Below, one piece after another: positions 47,174-57,972 of a stretch of 64,000 bases of DNA (the stretch's first letter is position 1; the number at the start of each line of letters is the position of its first letter). Below the pieces are notes generated by a model. It had not been told where the DNA came from and did not search any database. It saw only the letters and a program-made list of their open reading frames with translations. Made by a program: the position numbers and the translations under genes. The DNA comes from Lineus longissimus (Eukaryota; Nemertea; Pilidiophora; Heteronemertea; Lineidae), in NCBI RefSeq assembly GCF_910592395.1, contig NC_088326.1, positions 253,001-317,000 on the forward strand. Reading direction: 5' to 3'.

Positions 47174-50100
47174 ATGGGGGGCGCTGATTCAAAACCCGTT
47201 AAGGTACGTACAGGGTATCGTAACGAAAAAGATGTTCAGATTTAACAGAAGAACAGTGACGTCATGTTGTTAGTATGTACCCTGGCATTTCTTCCAAAGA
47301 CGAACTATTTGCTGCCAAATCATTATGTACTAGATAAAAATCGCAACTAATTGTACATTTTGAATGTAACATGTACATCCAAACCTTTCCCGTTATCTAA
47401 CAAAGTAGAATAATGTTGGTCAAAATCAATTTGGAATTACACTATATACACAGCTCCTAATCCAGAATTCTAAAGTTAATGCAATCCCATGTGATTAGCA
47501 TATTAGACGATGATACGCTTGGATAGAACACAAAACCATTTTGAACATAATACTACCATTGAACCAACAGTCATTTGATACAGGAAGCAAACATAAACAT
47601 TTATGTTAGCTAGTCATGGGTGATACCGGTGCAGTTGTCATTGAGAATGACTACAACCGCGCATCATCCCTGGTGTGTGATGTGTAGGGTGTGGTAGTAA
47701 TTAATAGCAAATTGCCGCATAGACAGAGAGTAAAAGCCACGTAACTTTGTTTCGGGAGCTTGGTGAATTTGCAAAAAAAGTCAATAAACTAGATGTCAGA
47801 GTGATCAGCGTAGACAACATGATTGGTGGATTGGTTGGTTATAATAATAAATATAATAATATTGTAGTGCTTATATAGCGCTTCTCAGAACGATTGCTGT
47901 TAAAGCGCTACTCCCCATAAAACTTCCTGAATAACCAGGTCTTTAACCCATTTTTGAATGCTGCAGTGGACTCCTGGGAAGTTATGTTTTGTGGCAGCTC
48001 ATTCCACAAGCGTGCAGCACCGACAGAGAAACACCTGTCACCATAGGCGGTTTGGTGCGCTTTACATGCAGTTTGTTACTGATTGTGGAACGAGTCTGCC
48101 TTGGACCAGATTGAAACTTAACTAGCTCATTGAGGTACACAGGAGCTCTTCCCTGCACTACCTTGTGTGTTGTAGTGAGCAGTTTGTATTCAATACGCAT
48201 TCTGACTGGGAGCCAATGCAGAGAGTGCAGAACCGGCGAGATGTGGTCACGTTTGCGTGTTCGTGAGATAACTCTAGCAGCAGCATTCTGCACCCTCTGC
48301 AGTGGGGCTACAGATTTTTTAGGAAGGGCATAGAGCAGGGCGTTGTTATAATCCAGTTTAGAGATGACTGGGATGGTTGGGATGTATCTCCGTCACGCAA
48401 GTGACTGAGAGATGTGGTATCATTTTGAAGAAAGAAAGCAAACAGAGGCGTCACCGATTACTTCCCTCAGACATCCACGTCTCGTTTCCTTTGCTTAGAA
48501 GTCTCTCGAAATCCTACAAACACCTTATTGAATTAATATCATGATGATAGCAATCCGCCGTCAGCTGAAAGGTTTCCTCATTTTATACCGCTTGTTTGTT
48601 TACATCTAAATCACGAATTCTCCGCCACACCCATCTCAGAAGCAGACGACAACCTCGCCCTACACTCAATAACCTCGTGATGAAATGCACTGCGTACATA
48701 CTACTACTTTACCAGGAATCGAGATTGGTATAGCTTCAAGCAAAATGATTTTTTTCACGCAAAGTATTAGCAAGATCAGTCAGTCTTCTGTTTAAAGGTA
48801 TCTGTTGAGTCTGGGGGCAGTGCCTTTGATGATATTTACTGGTATGACGTCATACAGTCAGTCTTTAAGGGGACATATTGGCGGGTAATTTCGTAATGTC
48901 GGTTTGATTAAACCTAAATCTTGGCAGCCAATCTCTTTTCTTATTTTACAGGGAAAATTCTCAGCCGAGGCAACCGAAAGTAAGTCCATGTCTACTTCAG
49001 GCTGTGCGGTATTTACTCAATGATTTTGATGTCGTCGTTATCACATCTGTAGGTCTGTACAAAGTCTGCAGAACGTTGGGACCTAAATGCTGCTGAATAC
49101 GCTGGAACTTAAGCAGCATACCAACTTTCACGTGCCACTTTTACAGTTTGATCTTACAAATGAATCTGCAATTCGGGTTCAAACGTTTTAAAAAATGGAG
49201 TGGTTTTGATAAAAAGAAACCCCAAATGGCAGGAGGGCACCCTGAATAGCAATTCAGGCGGTACTACGTGATACAGTAGAACCTCTCTATTAAGGACACC
49301 CTTGGGACTGAAAAGTACTGTCCTTAATAAAGAGGCGTCCTGATTAGAGAGGTCAAATTGAATGGCAACAACCAATTTGGGACCAAAACTAGTGTCCTTA
49401 ATAGAGAGGTTGTCCTTAATAGAGAGGTGTCCACTAAGGGAGGTTTCACTGTACTTGGAACGCAGCTTTGTGAACAACAATGGGCCATTTTTCATGCTGA
49501 CGGAGCAAACCTGCGCCATGATACTTCTTTCCTGCTCTGTATCTTCAGAACTCCAAGAGGTCTTCAGCAGTATCGACCAGGATAATGACGGACAAATCAC
49601 ATCGAATGAGCTGGCGGACGTCTTCAAGAAACTTGGCCTCAACACGTCCAGTAAGGACGTACAGGCAATGATAAAAGCTGTAGATAAAAACGGTGAGTCC
49701 ATATTACTTTGAACGCTTTGCATTGTAGTGTTGGCGGAAACCTACATTTTGACATGGACAAGGACAGTTTTAAAGTTGGAAAACTTGGCGATAAGTGGGC
49801 TATTTTTCAAATAAAAAATGGCTTTTTGACTTAATTTGGGCGTCAGGGAGGTGAAATATAGCATTGAACAAGGTCGTTTTTGAGATCACGTCTTCTCACT
49901 GTAACATTGATTAGGCAGCTCATCTGATTTCATCTGAAATATTTCAGGAATAAGCTTAGGGAATAAATGTAAAGCGCTTTGAGAATGTTATTTATAAAGT
50001 GCCATATACAATGTAAGACCTTGCATATATATGTATTCATTTTCTTTTAATGAGAGTCATTTCCTTTTGCCATATTAGGAAGTAAAACCATCGACTTCCA

Positions 50101-51218
50101 AGAATTTGTCACGATGATGGCGAAGCGCAAGACGACGAGAACGGCCCGGCAGATCGACGTGGAAGAAATGAAGGAAGCGTTCGAGGTATTCGACAAAAAT
50201 GGCGACGGGTAGGCATTCTTCGTGAGCTTTTTTCTTATCGTTGTTTGTTCTTTAACGCCAGTCGGTTTTAGCACGGCTAAGCAAATGTACCGGCAGATCA
50301 ATGGAGACGAAAGGAAGATGAGAGGCTTTGATATGTTTGATAAAATGGAGACGGGAGGCCGTTTTCATCGTCTTCTTCTTCTTCGTCGTCGTCTTCTTCT
50401 TCTACTGCAATCGCTGGCTTGTGGACGACGCATGAACTGAGCAGCCGGTGAGGACTGACTCACTGAGCAGCCGGTGAGGACTGACTCACTGAGCGGCCGG
50501 TGAGGACTGACTCACTGAGCAGCCGGTGAGGACTGACTCACTGAGCGGCCGGTGAGGACTGACTCACTGAGCGGCCGGTGAGGACTGACAAAACCTTGTT
50601 TTTTCTGGTGCACCTGCTTGGTTCCCTGTCCAAGCAAAAGGAAACTGCAGAACACTTTTTCATCATTATACCTAAATTATTGTTTAGGTATATTTCCCCC
50701 GACGAGCTAAAGAGCGTCCTCGAAAATCTCGGTGAGAAATTTTCAGATGATGAGGTGGAGGACATGATGAGAGAAGCTGACACTGACAATGATGGGAAGA
50801 TCAATTACGATGGTGAGTGTCGTAATCTCCGTACAGACACTCGTTCCATCTCTGCACGCACAAGCCGCCATTGCTACAATCTCTCGGGCAGGGTTGCTTT
50901 CGGAATGCGGGTGACAATCCAGAGTAGCGCAAGTTGAGTGCGTCTCATTCTTAGTAAACTCTCGACTCCACTGGAGCAAGATTTCTCCAGACTCCTTTAC
51001 ACGAAACCACTTTTTCTCAGTAGATTTATAACCTTTCTTCGGGAGCTTTTATCTTTTAATGGTCTGACTTTAATCGGCTTATAGACCGTTTAAATCCAAA
51101 GTTGGGCTGAGGCCTTCCAATGGACCCAGTGTCATTGACACCTAGTTTTCATTCTTACTTCCTCTTCGTTTCAGAATTTGTCGTCATGATGAGCAACAAT
51201 AAAATGTTTGGCAAATAG
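47174..51218 (+). CDS. Calmodulin-like four-EF-hand protein, predicted N-myristoylated
   Basis: Six coding exons: 47174-47203, 48952-48979, 49549-49692, 50079-50208, 50688-50812 and 51175-51218, with phases 0, 1, 1, 2 and 1, giving 166 residues. Ca-binding loops are at residues 29-40 ([12 protein letters not shown]), 65-76 ([12 protein letters not shown], with Lys instead of Gly at loop position 6), 106-117 (DKNGDGYISPDE) and 142-153 ([12 protein letters not shown]). The linker [13 protein letters not shown] is more basic than in calmodulin. The first exon gives MGGADSK, which fits the N-myristoylation consensus (Gly2, Ser6, Lys7). Exons 3-6 are certain; exons 1-2 rest on phase, splice sites and the plausible FSAEATEKLQEVF helix, and the ATG context is weak at -3. 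It is not calmodulin itself (too diverged). Confidence 0.85.
47842..48365 (-). mobile_element. 5'-truncated CR1/L2-type LINE tail in calmodulin-like intron 1
   Basis: On the minus strand it encodes [12 protein letters not shown]...[42 protein letters not shown], a hallmark of the end of the RT ORF of CR1/L2-like LINEs, and then, after a frameshift, a [11 protein letters not shown] tail. The 3' UTR reads AGCGC...AGCGCTATATAAGCAC and ends in an ATT-rich microsatellite at about 47842. Confidence 0.85.
49272..49453. mobile_element. MITE with TACAGTRRAACCT terminal inverted repeats
   Basis: Begins TACAGTAGAACCT and ends AGGTTTCACTGTA, a 13-bp inverted pair with two mismatches, about 182 bp in all. 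The inside repeats GTCCTTAATAGAGAGG several times. The TA at each end may be the target duplication. It lies in the calmodulin-like gene's intron 2, about 95 bp before exon 3. Confidence 0.8.
50434..50590. repeat. 26-bp minisatellite, six units, in calmodulin-like intron 4
   Basis: Unit ACTGAGCAGCCGGTGAGG ACTGACTC, with GCAGCC/GCGGCC variants. Each unit contains CCGGTGAGG, a splice-donor-like sequence, about 230 bp downstream of the real donor. Confidence 0.95.
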
Positions 51219-54047
51219 ATGAAGGAACGGGAATTCTTTGAAAGGATGGTTAAAAACTAAGGGGGCGGATCATGCATTCCGAGAATGAGGGGTCTTCGAC
51301 ACCCATAAACAACTTTCATGGTCAGATTCGTTTTTAGTCGCAATATTCATGAGATTGGGAAATTTCACTGCACCGACGATGGTGGACCCCAAAGATATTG
51401 TTTGGGAGCGAAACAAGGACCAGTAAAAACAAAACTTCAAAGAAATCTGAACAAAACTTTGCGCTCCAGAGCCCAAACGTTGCGTACATAGCACGCCCGA
51501 ATCGGCTGTAAGTACACATCGTGTAATCTAGTCGATTTCAGTGTATAACAATCATACAACGCACAACAACTGTATTGGTCAATAAGATAATCAGTTGATT
51601 TTGAATTAATTGACTCGTGGACTTGATAATGACTGTATTGATCTTGATGTTAGAGGACTATGAGGAATTCTTAGACCAGGGTAGTTAAAGTTGATTGTCT
51701 GGAAATGCATGGATGTACATGTTGGAAATGCATGGATGTACATGTACACACAGAATAGTTACGCTGCAATCTTGGTATCCGTGGAGTGTTTGTTCAGATA
51801 GATTTGGCAAAAGGTACTTGGCTGACCTCTTGTCACTAAACTGTATTGGTCTAATCACAAATAGGCCTAGTGATGTTACACAGCCCTGGGCAGCCGGTGT
51901 CATAGTTGACAGGCTTTAGTTGACACCGTGAAGGAACATTACTCTTCAGCATTGGTAAGGCCCACCCAAAGGATAATATAACACCACTATCTTTTGGTAA
52001 ATGTGATATGGTCACATTCCTGAGTTTAAGCTAGTACCTTTGGCCAGAAATCACTTTTAATGAAATTTGAGCAACAACAAATCCATTGTGATCGTGGAGA
52101 GACCTTTTGGAAGCTGTCATGGCTGCGAGTACATCATATTCACGAGACTTTGGGGTATTTGACCACCAAAGTGTAGTTTCCTGTGATTCAGAAAAGTGAC
52201 TGATATTCTGATGATCAATTGGCCATCGACGGAGAGGATCGCTCATCACTGAATTGAACGTTCCGCCTATGTTGACCTTGACATTGACCTTCATATCTTC
52301 GCCTTGGGGAATAACCTTGACCGTGTTGAAATGACCTTGAACTTAATGTAATTATTGATAGAAAAATTAGTGAGGAGTAATATATTTTGAACTGCGGCTC
52401 GTATGATATACATGAACGCTGTTGTTACTTTGTGTGATATGTGGTACTACACCTGCTTTACGTATTCACATCCTATGCTATACGGGGGTCGTGGCCAAAC
52501 AACCTGTAAACTTTCAGAAAACGTCTGAAATAAGGACGTGAAAAACCTTCTCATGATTTTTTACCAGTTAAAAATTTCATCAGACAGACATGTCTGACTA
52601 TTCTACAGCGGCAGTATCTGTGGCATACACACATGTAAACAACTTTGGTGTCCAATACGTCTGTCTCCCTCAGTGTGTCATGTCATTCTGTGGCCATATT
52701 ATGCCGAATATTTGGCATCCTCCAAACATCTTTGATGCTATATCTGAGTTCCGTGTCACTGTGGTCGGATGAATTTCAGGCGTTTTCGAAATTTTTACCA
52801 TGTTTTTTTTGTACGCGATCCCTGACAGTGGCGGATTTAGGGGCGCATGAAGGAACCTTAGCTGGACCTTTTAGTCTTTTCTGAGATCCCTCCTGCGGTC
52901 CTCTTTGCCTGGGGCGGCGCCAAAATCTCTAGATTCGCGATTCGCAACTTCTCAAGTCTTTACATATTTGTATTCAGAGTCTAAAACCCCTCCTGGACTG
53001 CACTTGGTTGTATTTTGATTATTTGGACATCTATTTTTTGCTTTTCTGTATTCTACGATTTTTATGAATTTTATTGATTATATTGCTGTAATTGTCGTTC
53101 AGAGTGTAGGCCTATTCAGAAAACCATACACCAAACACCTACCAAATGTTTCACCTTCTCCGAGAAGCTTGGTTTAAGGAATTGACACCGAACTACAGGA
53201 ACTACACTTGTCGTTGAAGTGTTGGCAAAAACTGAAGGTCAACTACGCCATGCGCTCGAGCGGTGTCTGTTGTGGCAGCCAATACCGACCGTAGTTACTG
53301 ACGAAACCGTTTTTATCACCTTTGGTTTGCTTGTGTGAAGAGGAATTACTAGACTCCTGTACAAGGGGCCACTGCCGGCATTTGCACCTCTTGTTTTCAC
53401 ATAGAACATGTATGTAAAGCAATGCATATGCAACAGTTTTGTAATAAAATATATATGGCATGCATGGAATAAAAGGAAATTTATGATTAACATATCAATG
53501 ATTTGCTATTTATTCAAATGGTCGGTTCAATTCAGGGTATAAAAATAAGCGTCTTTTTTTTTCTCGATCAACTTTTATTGCAACACCATCTTTCTCCTGA
53601 TGAAACAAAGTCATTGGGTGTGTTGCAAGCTCGACTCGCCAAAAACAAAAAATTGGTCGAAAAAAATTATGTTATGTATTGCTGCCTTGCTCCATTAGAC
53701 TTACTTGGAGTAATGGATATCTGGTAAGATGGATGACCCATTACACATTAGATCGCCCTAGATCGAATCGCATGCTCTCACGTGGAGAAACCTCGATACT
53801 ACCGCGTGACCAAGATAACGATGTTGGCATAGATTTTCAAACTATAAAAATTAATGTTATGATGAATAGGACTCCACATATGTAGGCCAGTACTATAAAT
53901 TATGATGTGTTGATTATTAGATTTGTATGTTCTATTCGTGCTTGCTAGATGCGTGATTCAAATCGAATGCAGGTGCTTCCTGACATCGCCACGTTCCCGA
54001 CAAACTATCTAAAAACAATGACGTCATAGTCCCGTCAAAACGAGCCA
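51219..54047. other. Intergenic, no gene recognised
   Basis: Contains a 22-bp duplicate (GGAAATGCATGGATGTACATG, about 51699-51742), a cluster of TGACCTTGA-type half-sites at 52273-52340, and a CAGTGGCGGATTTAGGGGC transposon end at 52827. Upstream of the ankyrin/FN3 gene no core promoter could be fixed. Open frames at 52031-52294 and 53503-53727 are unsupported. Confidence 0.45.
52827..52850. mobile_element. Single end of a CAGTGGCGGAT-type MITE
   Basis: CAGTGGCGGATTTAGGGGCG matches the inverted right terminus of the element at 1913-2099. No opposite terminus was found nearby, so this is probably a partial or decayed copy. Confidence 0.5.
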
Positions 54048-56420
54048 ATGGAGGAATTCGAGAAAGCGGTGAAAGCGGTGAAAGCTGGAAAGTTAGGAAA
54101 GGTAGAGGATTGGGTCAGGCGCGGCTTGGACCTGGAGGCAAGGGACCGTAATGGTTGGATGGTGTTGCATCATGTGGCGAAATACGGGAAAGTAACAGTT
54201 GCTGTGTCGTATATGATCGGGCAAGGTGTTGATGTCAATTGCAAAACAACTGGTGTAGACGGTTTCCAAGAGACCCCTTTACTGATCTCGTGTCAGGAAG
54301 GTAACATGGACATGGTGAAATATCTGCTTGCACATGGAGCGGACATCAAAGCCAAGGACAGGCGCGGGCGGAATGTGTTGCACTTTGCGTCAGAATCAAA
54401 GAATCTCAAACTTGTGGAATATTTTGTGGGTCAGGGATTTGATGTCAATTGCAAAGATACTAACAATAGCACCCCGTTACTGAGAGCGTGTAGCGAAGGA
54501 AACATCGACATTGCCAAATATCTGCTTAGACATGGAGCGGATATCAGCGCCAGGGACAGATGGGTCGGGAATGTGTTGCACTTAGCGTGTGAAGCAAACA
54601 GCCTTGCTCTTGTGGAATATCTGGTCAATCAAGGTGCTGATGTCAACTGTAAAGGCGTTTATGACGTCACTCCGTTACTGATATCTTGCGAGAAAGGTAA
54701 CATTGATATTGTGAAGTGTCTTCTTGGACATGGAGCAGATATCAAAAGCAAGGACAAACGAGGAAGGACTGTGTTAAGCTACGGGCGGGAGTCGAAAACT
54801 CCAGGCATTGTGGAATACCTGAGGAGTAAAGGTGGCGTTGAGAATATTGACACCATCACTGAGTGGCCAAAGAACACCGCAGGTTGGTCTCTGTCGATCT
54901 AACATGCATGACAAAGTAATTTTCTAGAAAATATCACGTAATAGTGCTTACTTGTACATGTATTTGAAAAATAATTAGATGTTTAGTTTTTTTTAAATGA
55001 CTGAGATTTCCCGGTCTACCCAATATACCGAGTTGTTGATACTTCGTAGCGCTCATTCCGACCTCTGTCTGGAAGTTATTGGTGGTATAAATAGCTTCAG
55101 TGTGGATGGATGTGTAATGAACTAATAAGTTTTTGTCTTTTTTTCTAGCGCCTCCTAACCTGCCTTCAGATGTTGCTGTCACTTCCATAGCGTCAACAAC
55201 AGCAACAGCCATCTTTGAAGCGCCCCCTGCCGGAACATATGATTGTTTCAAGATTTCCATCGTCCCATGGACCAATGGTGAAACACTGTCGTCCCTGGTG
55301 AACAAATCTGGAACTACGTACCATGCCCTGTTTTCCAACCTCGTTCCTGGTACAGATTACACAGTTGCAGTGGGTACCTTTGTTGGAGGGATTGCTGGCA
55401 CACAACGGACAAGGACATTCAAAACAAGTAGGGACTCTACACTTAACCACTCTACTTAATAATGATGATAATATTAATTCCCAAAAGATGGTGATGAAAC
55501 CCATTTAGGAAGCAAGAAGGTTGTTGAGAATCTTGTTTTCCACTTCAAGAAAATCTACCCAAATGGTAGAATGTATGGAGAATGTATTAGGACAACAGAG
55601 TTCAATGCTCCGTACAAGTTTATTGCCCATGTAAACTTCCTTGTATTCACAACAGACCCGTTGAAAAAGTATAGTTTGGCCGTTCAAGTAATAATACTAA
55701 GTAACTTACTAACTAGTTTAACAAAAATGACACTTCTAGTGATTCAAGTCTTCGATGGCGCATTATTTTGCAGGTAAACCTCGAATTAAGGGGGACAAAC
55801 ATGTGGCGGAAGGAACGCCGCAAGTCGGCCCTGCTGTAGAAGGAACGCCCCAAGTCGGCCCTGCTGCAGAAGGAACGCCCCAAGTTGGCCCTGCTGTAGA
55901 AGGAACGCCCCAAGTCGGCCCTGCTGCAGAAGGAACGCCCCAAGTCGGCCCTGCTGCAGAAGGAACGCCCCAAGTCGGCCCTGCTACAGATGCTGTTGAG
56001 ATCCCCCAACCGTCTGGACAAGTGATTATCCAACAGATAGCGCATGTCAGTGGAACTGGCAATATCGGGAACATACACAACGAAGGAACATTCATCGTGA
56101 ACGTCACCAACACGCGCACGGCTGGGAAGGTCACCAACACGCGTACGGCTGGGAAGAAGAAGAAGAAGCAAAAGCCAGGGAGGAATACGGTTCCTAGAAA
56201 TGGCAAGGCAAGCAGGGACAACAATTTTGCGGGATCTTCGTCACCCTCTGGGGAACAGTCACAGAATGAAGAGGCACTGGAAATGGGGAATTCGGCAAGG
56301 ATTCAACATGGTGGGGCCGCGGACGAAAGGACGCCCATGTTACTAGTCCAACAGCATGATTTCGGTGATGAAGAGCCCGTGAAGGAAGAAAGGTCCTCCA
56401 GATGGTGCTGCTGCTGTTAA
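54048..56420 (+). CDS. Ankyrin-repeat / FN3 protein with decapeptide repeats and Cys4 tail
   Basis: Three exons: 54048-54882, 55149-55427 and 55774-56420; 586 residues. Residues about 34-268 are six to seven ankyrin repeats (NVLHFA, TPLLRACSEGNIDIAKYLLRHGADI). Exon 2 alone encodes one fibronectin type III domain (279-372; PPNLPSDVAVTSI...YTVAVGTF) and is bounded by phase 1 on both sides, like a shuffled module. Exon 3 has six copies of EGTPQVGPA(A/V/T) at 384-443; a Gly/Asn-rich beta-prone stretch at about 453-484 (VSGTGNIGNIHNEGTFI); a doubled VTNTRTAGK; a Lys5 cluster; a DERTPMLL stretch resembling an acidic dileucine sorting signal; and a terminal RWCCCC, a likely palmitoylation site. No signal peptide or membrane helix is seen. 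Overall it suggests a membrane-tethered cytosolic scaffold; function unknown. Confidence 0.85.
55809..55988 (+). repeat. 30-bp coding repeat, exactly six units
   Basis: Six in-frame units of GAAGGAACGCCCCAAGTCGG plus CCCTGCTGYA encode the EGTPQVGPA decapeptides. Differences are almost all at GTA/GCA (Val/Ala) and a few silent sites. High identity suggests recent expansion and probable length polymorphism. Confidence 0.95.
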
Positions 56421-57060
56421 TGGGCCAACGTGACTACATTCCGCACTAAAAACAAAAGGCAGAGAAAGTACTAGTTGCTGTTTTGTGTTTTTTGAGAATG
56501 ATACCAGTATTATTAGCTGTTCCGCTTATAGATTTGAAAGTGTAAAGCATCGGCCTGTACAAATGTGTATTTCAAGTAATATAGTCTATATCTGCGAGTT
56601 GAGAGAGTGAAAGTCAATCGTAAGAAGCTATAATCACATCGCTTGTTGAGTATTGGAGATATACAAGATCATACAACGTTAAAGTTCGGAGTGTTTTGTT
56701 TGCCCATCATACCCGACATACACTACTCCTACTGCATTCATGGTTTCATAACGGCTATAGTGCGCGTCGCCAATGTGCAACCGAATCTCGGTGTTACAAA
56801 GCTATCTTTCTGGTGTGAATGAATTATATTTTACACTGCGAATCTGAATCTCCCAAGTTTTCTACTGATCTCTGCACCCGAAAGACTCCTTCAAACGCGT
56901 CATTGTACTCTTCCGCCCATCCGCATCTAGTTCGTCATCATCTTCATAGAGGGCGGATCACCTCTCCATGCCATGACTATTCAAATATTCGTCCAAAACC
57001 TCGTCATTTAATTCGTCATTTTTCTCCAAATATGGACGAAAGTCAAATGCAGAAAGTTTC
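56421..57060. other. Between two convergent 3' ends
   Basis: 640 bp separating the ankyrin/FN3 gene stop (plus) from the stop of the minus-strand gene at 57061. No gene is seen; this is likely 3' UTR of both. Confidence 0.5.
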
Positions 57061-57972
57061 TCACTTGAACACATCGCGCGCCTGGTTTTTATCTTCAGTT
57101 TCCCCATCGTTGCCATTTGGATCCAATCCGTCAGAACCTGGAACTATTTCGTCCTGCAGTTGAACATTGACGGCACTAATTGGCACATTGCCATCATTGC
57201 TCGGTGTGACATCACCGATAGGAGTTGGTCTGCTAATAATATACGTGGAGCTATCGTCGAAATCATCGAAGTCATTTTGCATGCCGGAATCTGCCGAACC
57301 GGTTCGGTACCCGGCCGAAGCCTCGTCTTCTTTGTTTTGCGCCTGGATTTGACCTTGACCTTTAAGAAAGTCCGCGTGCTGTGAATGAGGCTGTGGCGCC
57401 TTGCCTCCAATCGGCGGTAGAGAATGTCTATAAAACGGGTCATAGTAACTGATGTTGTAGCCCATCAGGGAAAGCGATGAGCGTCTGGATCCTGACCCCT
57501 CAGAGACACCTGGCGGGGCCTGTGCACTAGCCTCCTTTAACTTTTCCGCCAATTTTTCCATCTCTTGTTTCACCCTTTCGCGATCCTCCGTGGTATCACG
57601 TGTACTGGGGACGGGGCTGGAAATAACAGCCGATTTTGCCGCGAACGACACCGACATTTGTGGTTTCCCAGCAGACTTCTGTGCAACCGGAAGTTTCGAC
57701 AGCGCGCGTGGACTAGTCGGTAATTCCGGTTCCGTCCAAGGCATCGGCGTATCCGGTCGCGATTCAATATTGCCGTTTTCGTCATCGAGCTTCGTGTAAA
57801 CGTTGGCTCTGCTCCAATCATCTTGGAGTAAGTCATAAAGCCTTCCTCCCTCCGCCTCCTTTCGGCGAGGGTACTTAACTAACGGTCCGGAGACGTCACC
57901 TTTAATTGGTGGTAATTTTCCTTTAGAACCTTGAAAAGTCCCCGAGTGTCCGGATATAGGATGTGACGCCAT
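57061..57972 (-). CDS. Unrecognised 303-residue hydrophilic protein
   Basis: A single open exon from ATG 57972 (CAAATGGC context) to TGA 57061-57063; an in-frame stop lies about 80 bp upstream of the ATG. It begins MASHPISGHSG. It is Ser/Pro/Asp-rich, without signal peptide, membrane helix or recognised domain. Visible landmarks are a conserved-looking LYDLLQDDWSRANVYTKL (about residues 46-63), a short helical region REKMEKLAEKLKEA-like (about 145-158, seen as EMEKLAEKLKEA), GYNISYYDPFYRHSLPPIG, and an acidic tail FDDFDDSSTYIISRPTP. It is probably largely disordered. Codon use and length argue for a real gene, but I cannot name it, and the 5' end could include an upstream non-coding exon. Confidence 0.65.
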   Translation of the reverse strand: MASHPISGHSGTFQGSKGKLPPIKGDVSGPLVKYPRRKEAEGGRLYDLLQDDWSRANVYTKLDDENGNIESRPDTPMPWTEPELPTSPRALSKLPVAQKSAGKPQMSVSFAAKSAVISSPVPSTRDTTEDRERVKQEMEKLAEKLKEASAQAPPGVSEGSGSRRSSLSLMGYNISYYDPFYRHSLPPIGGKAPQPHSQHADFLKGQGQIQAQNKEDEASAGYRTGSADSGMQNDFDDFDDSSTYIISRPTPIGDVTPSNDGNVPISAVNVQLQDEIVPGSDGLDPNGNDGETEDKNQARDVFK

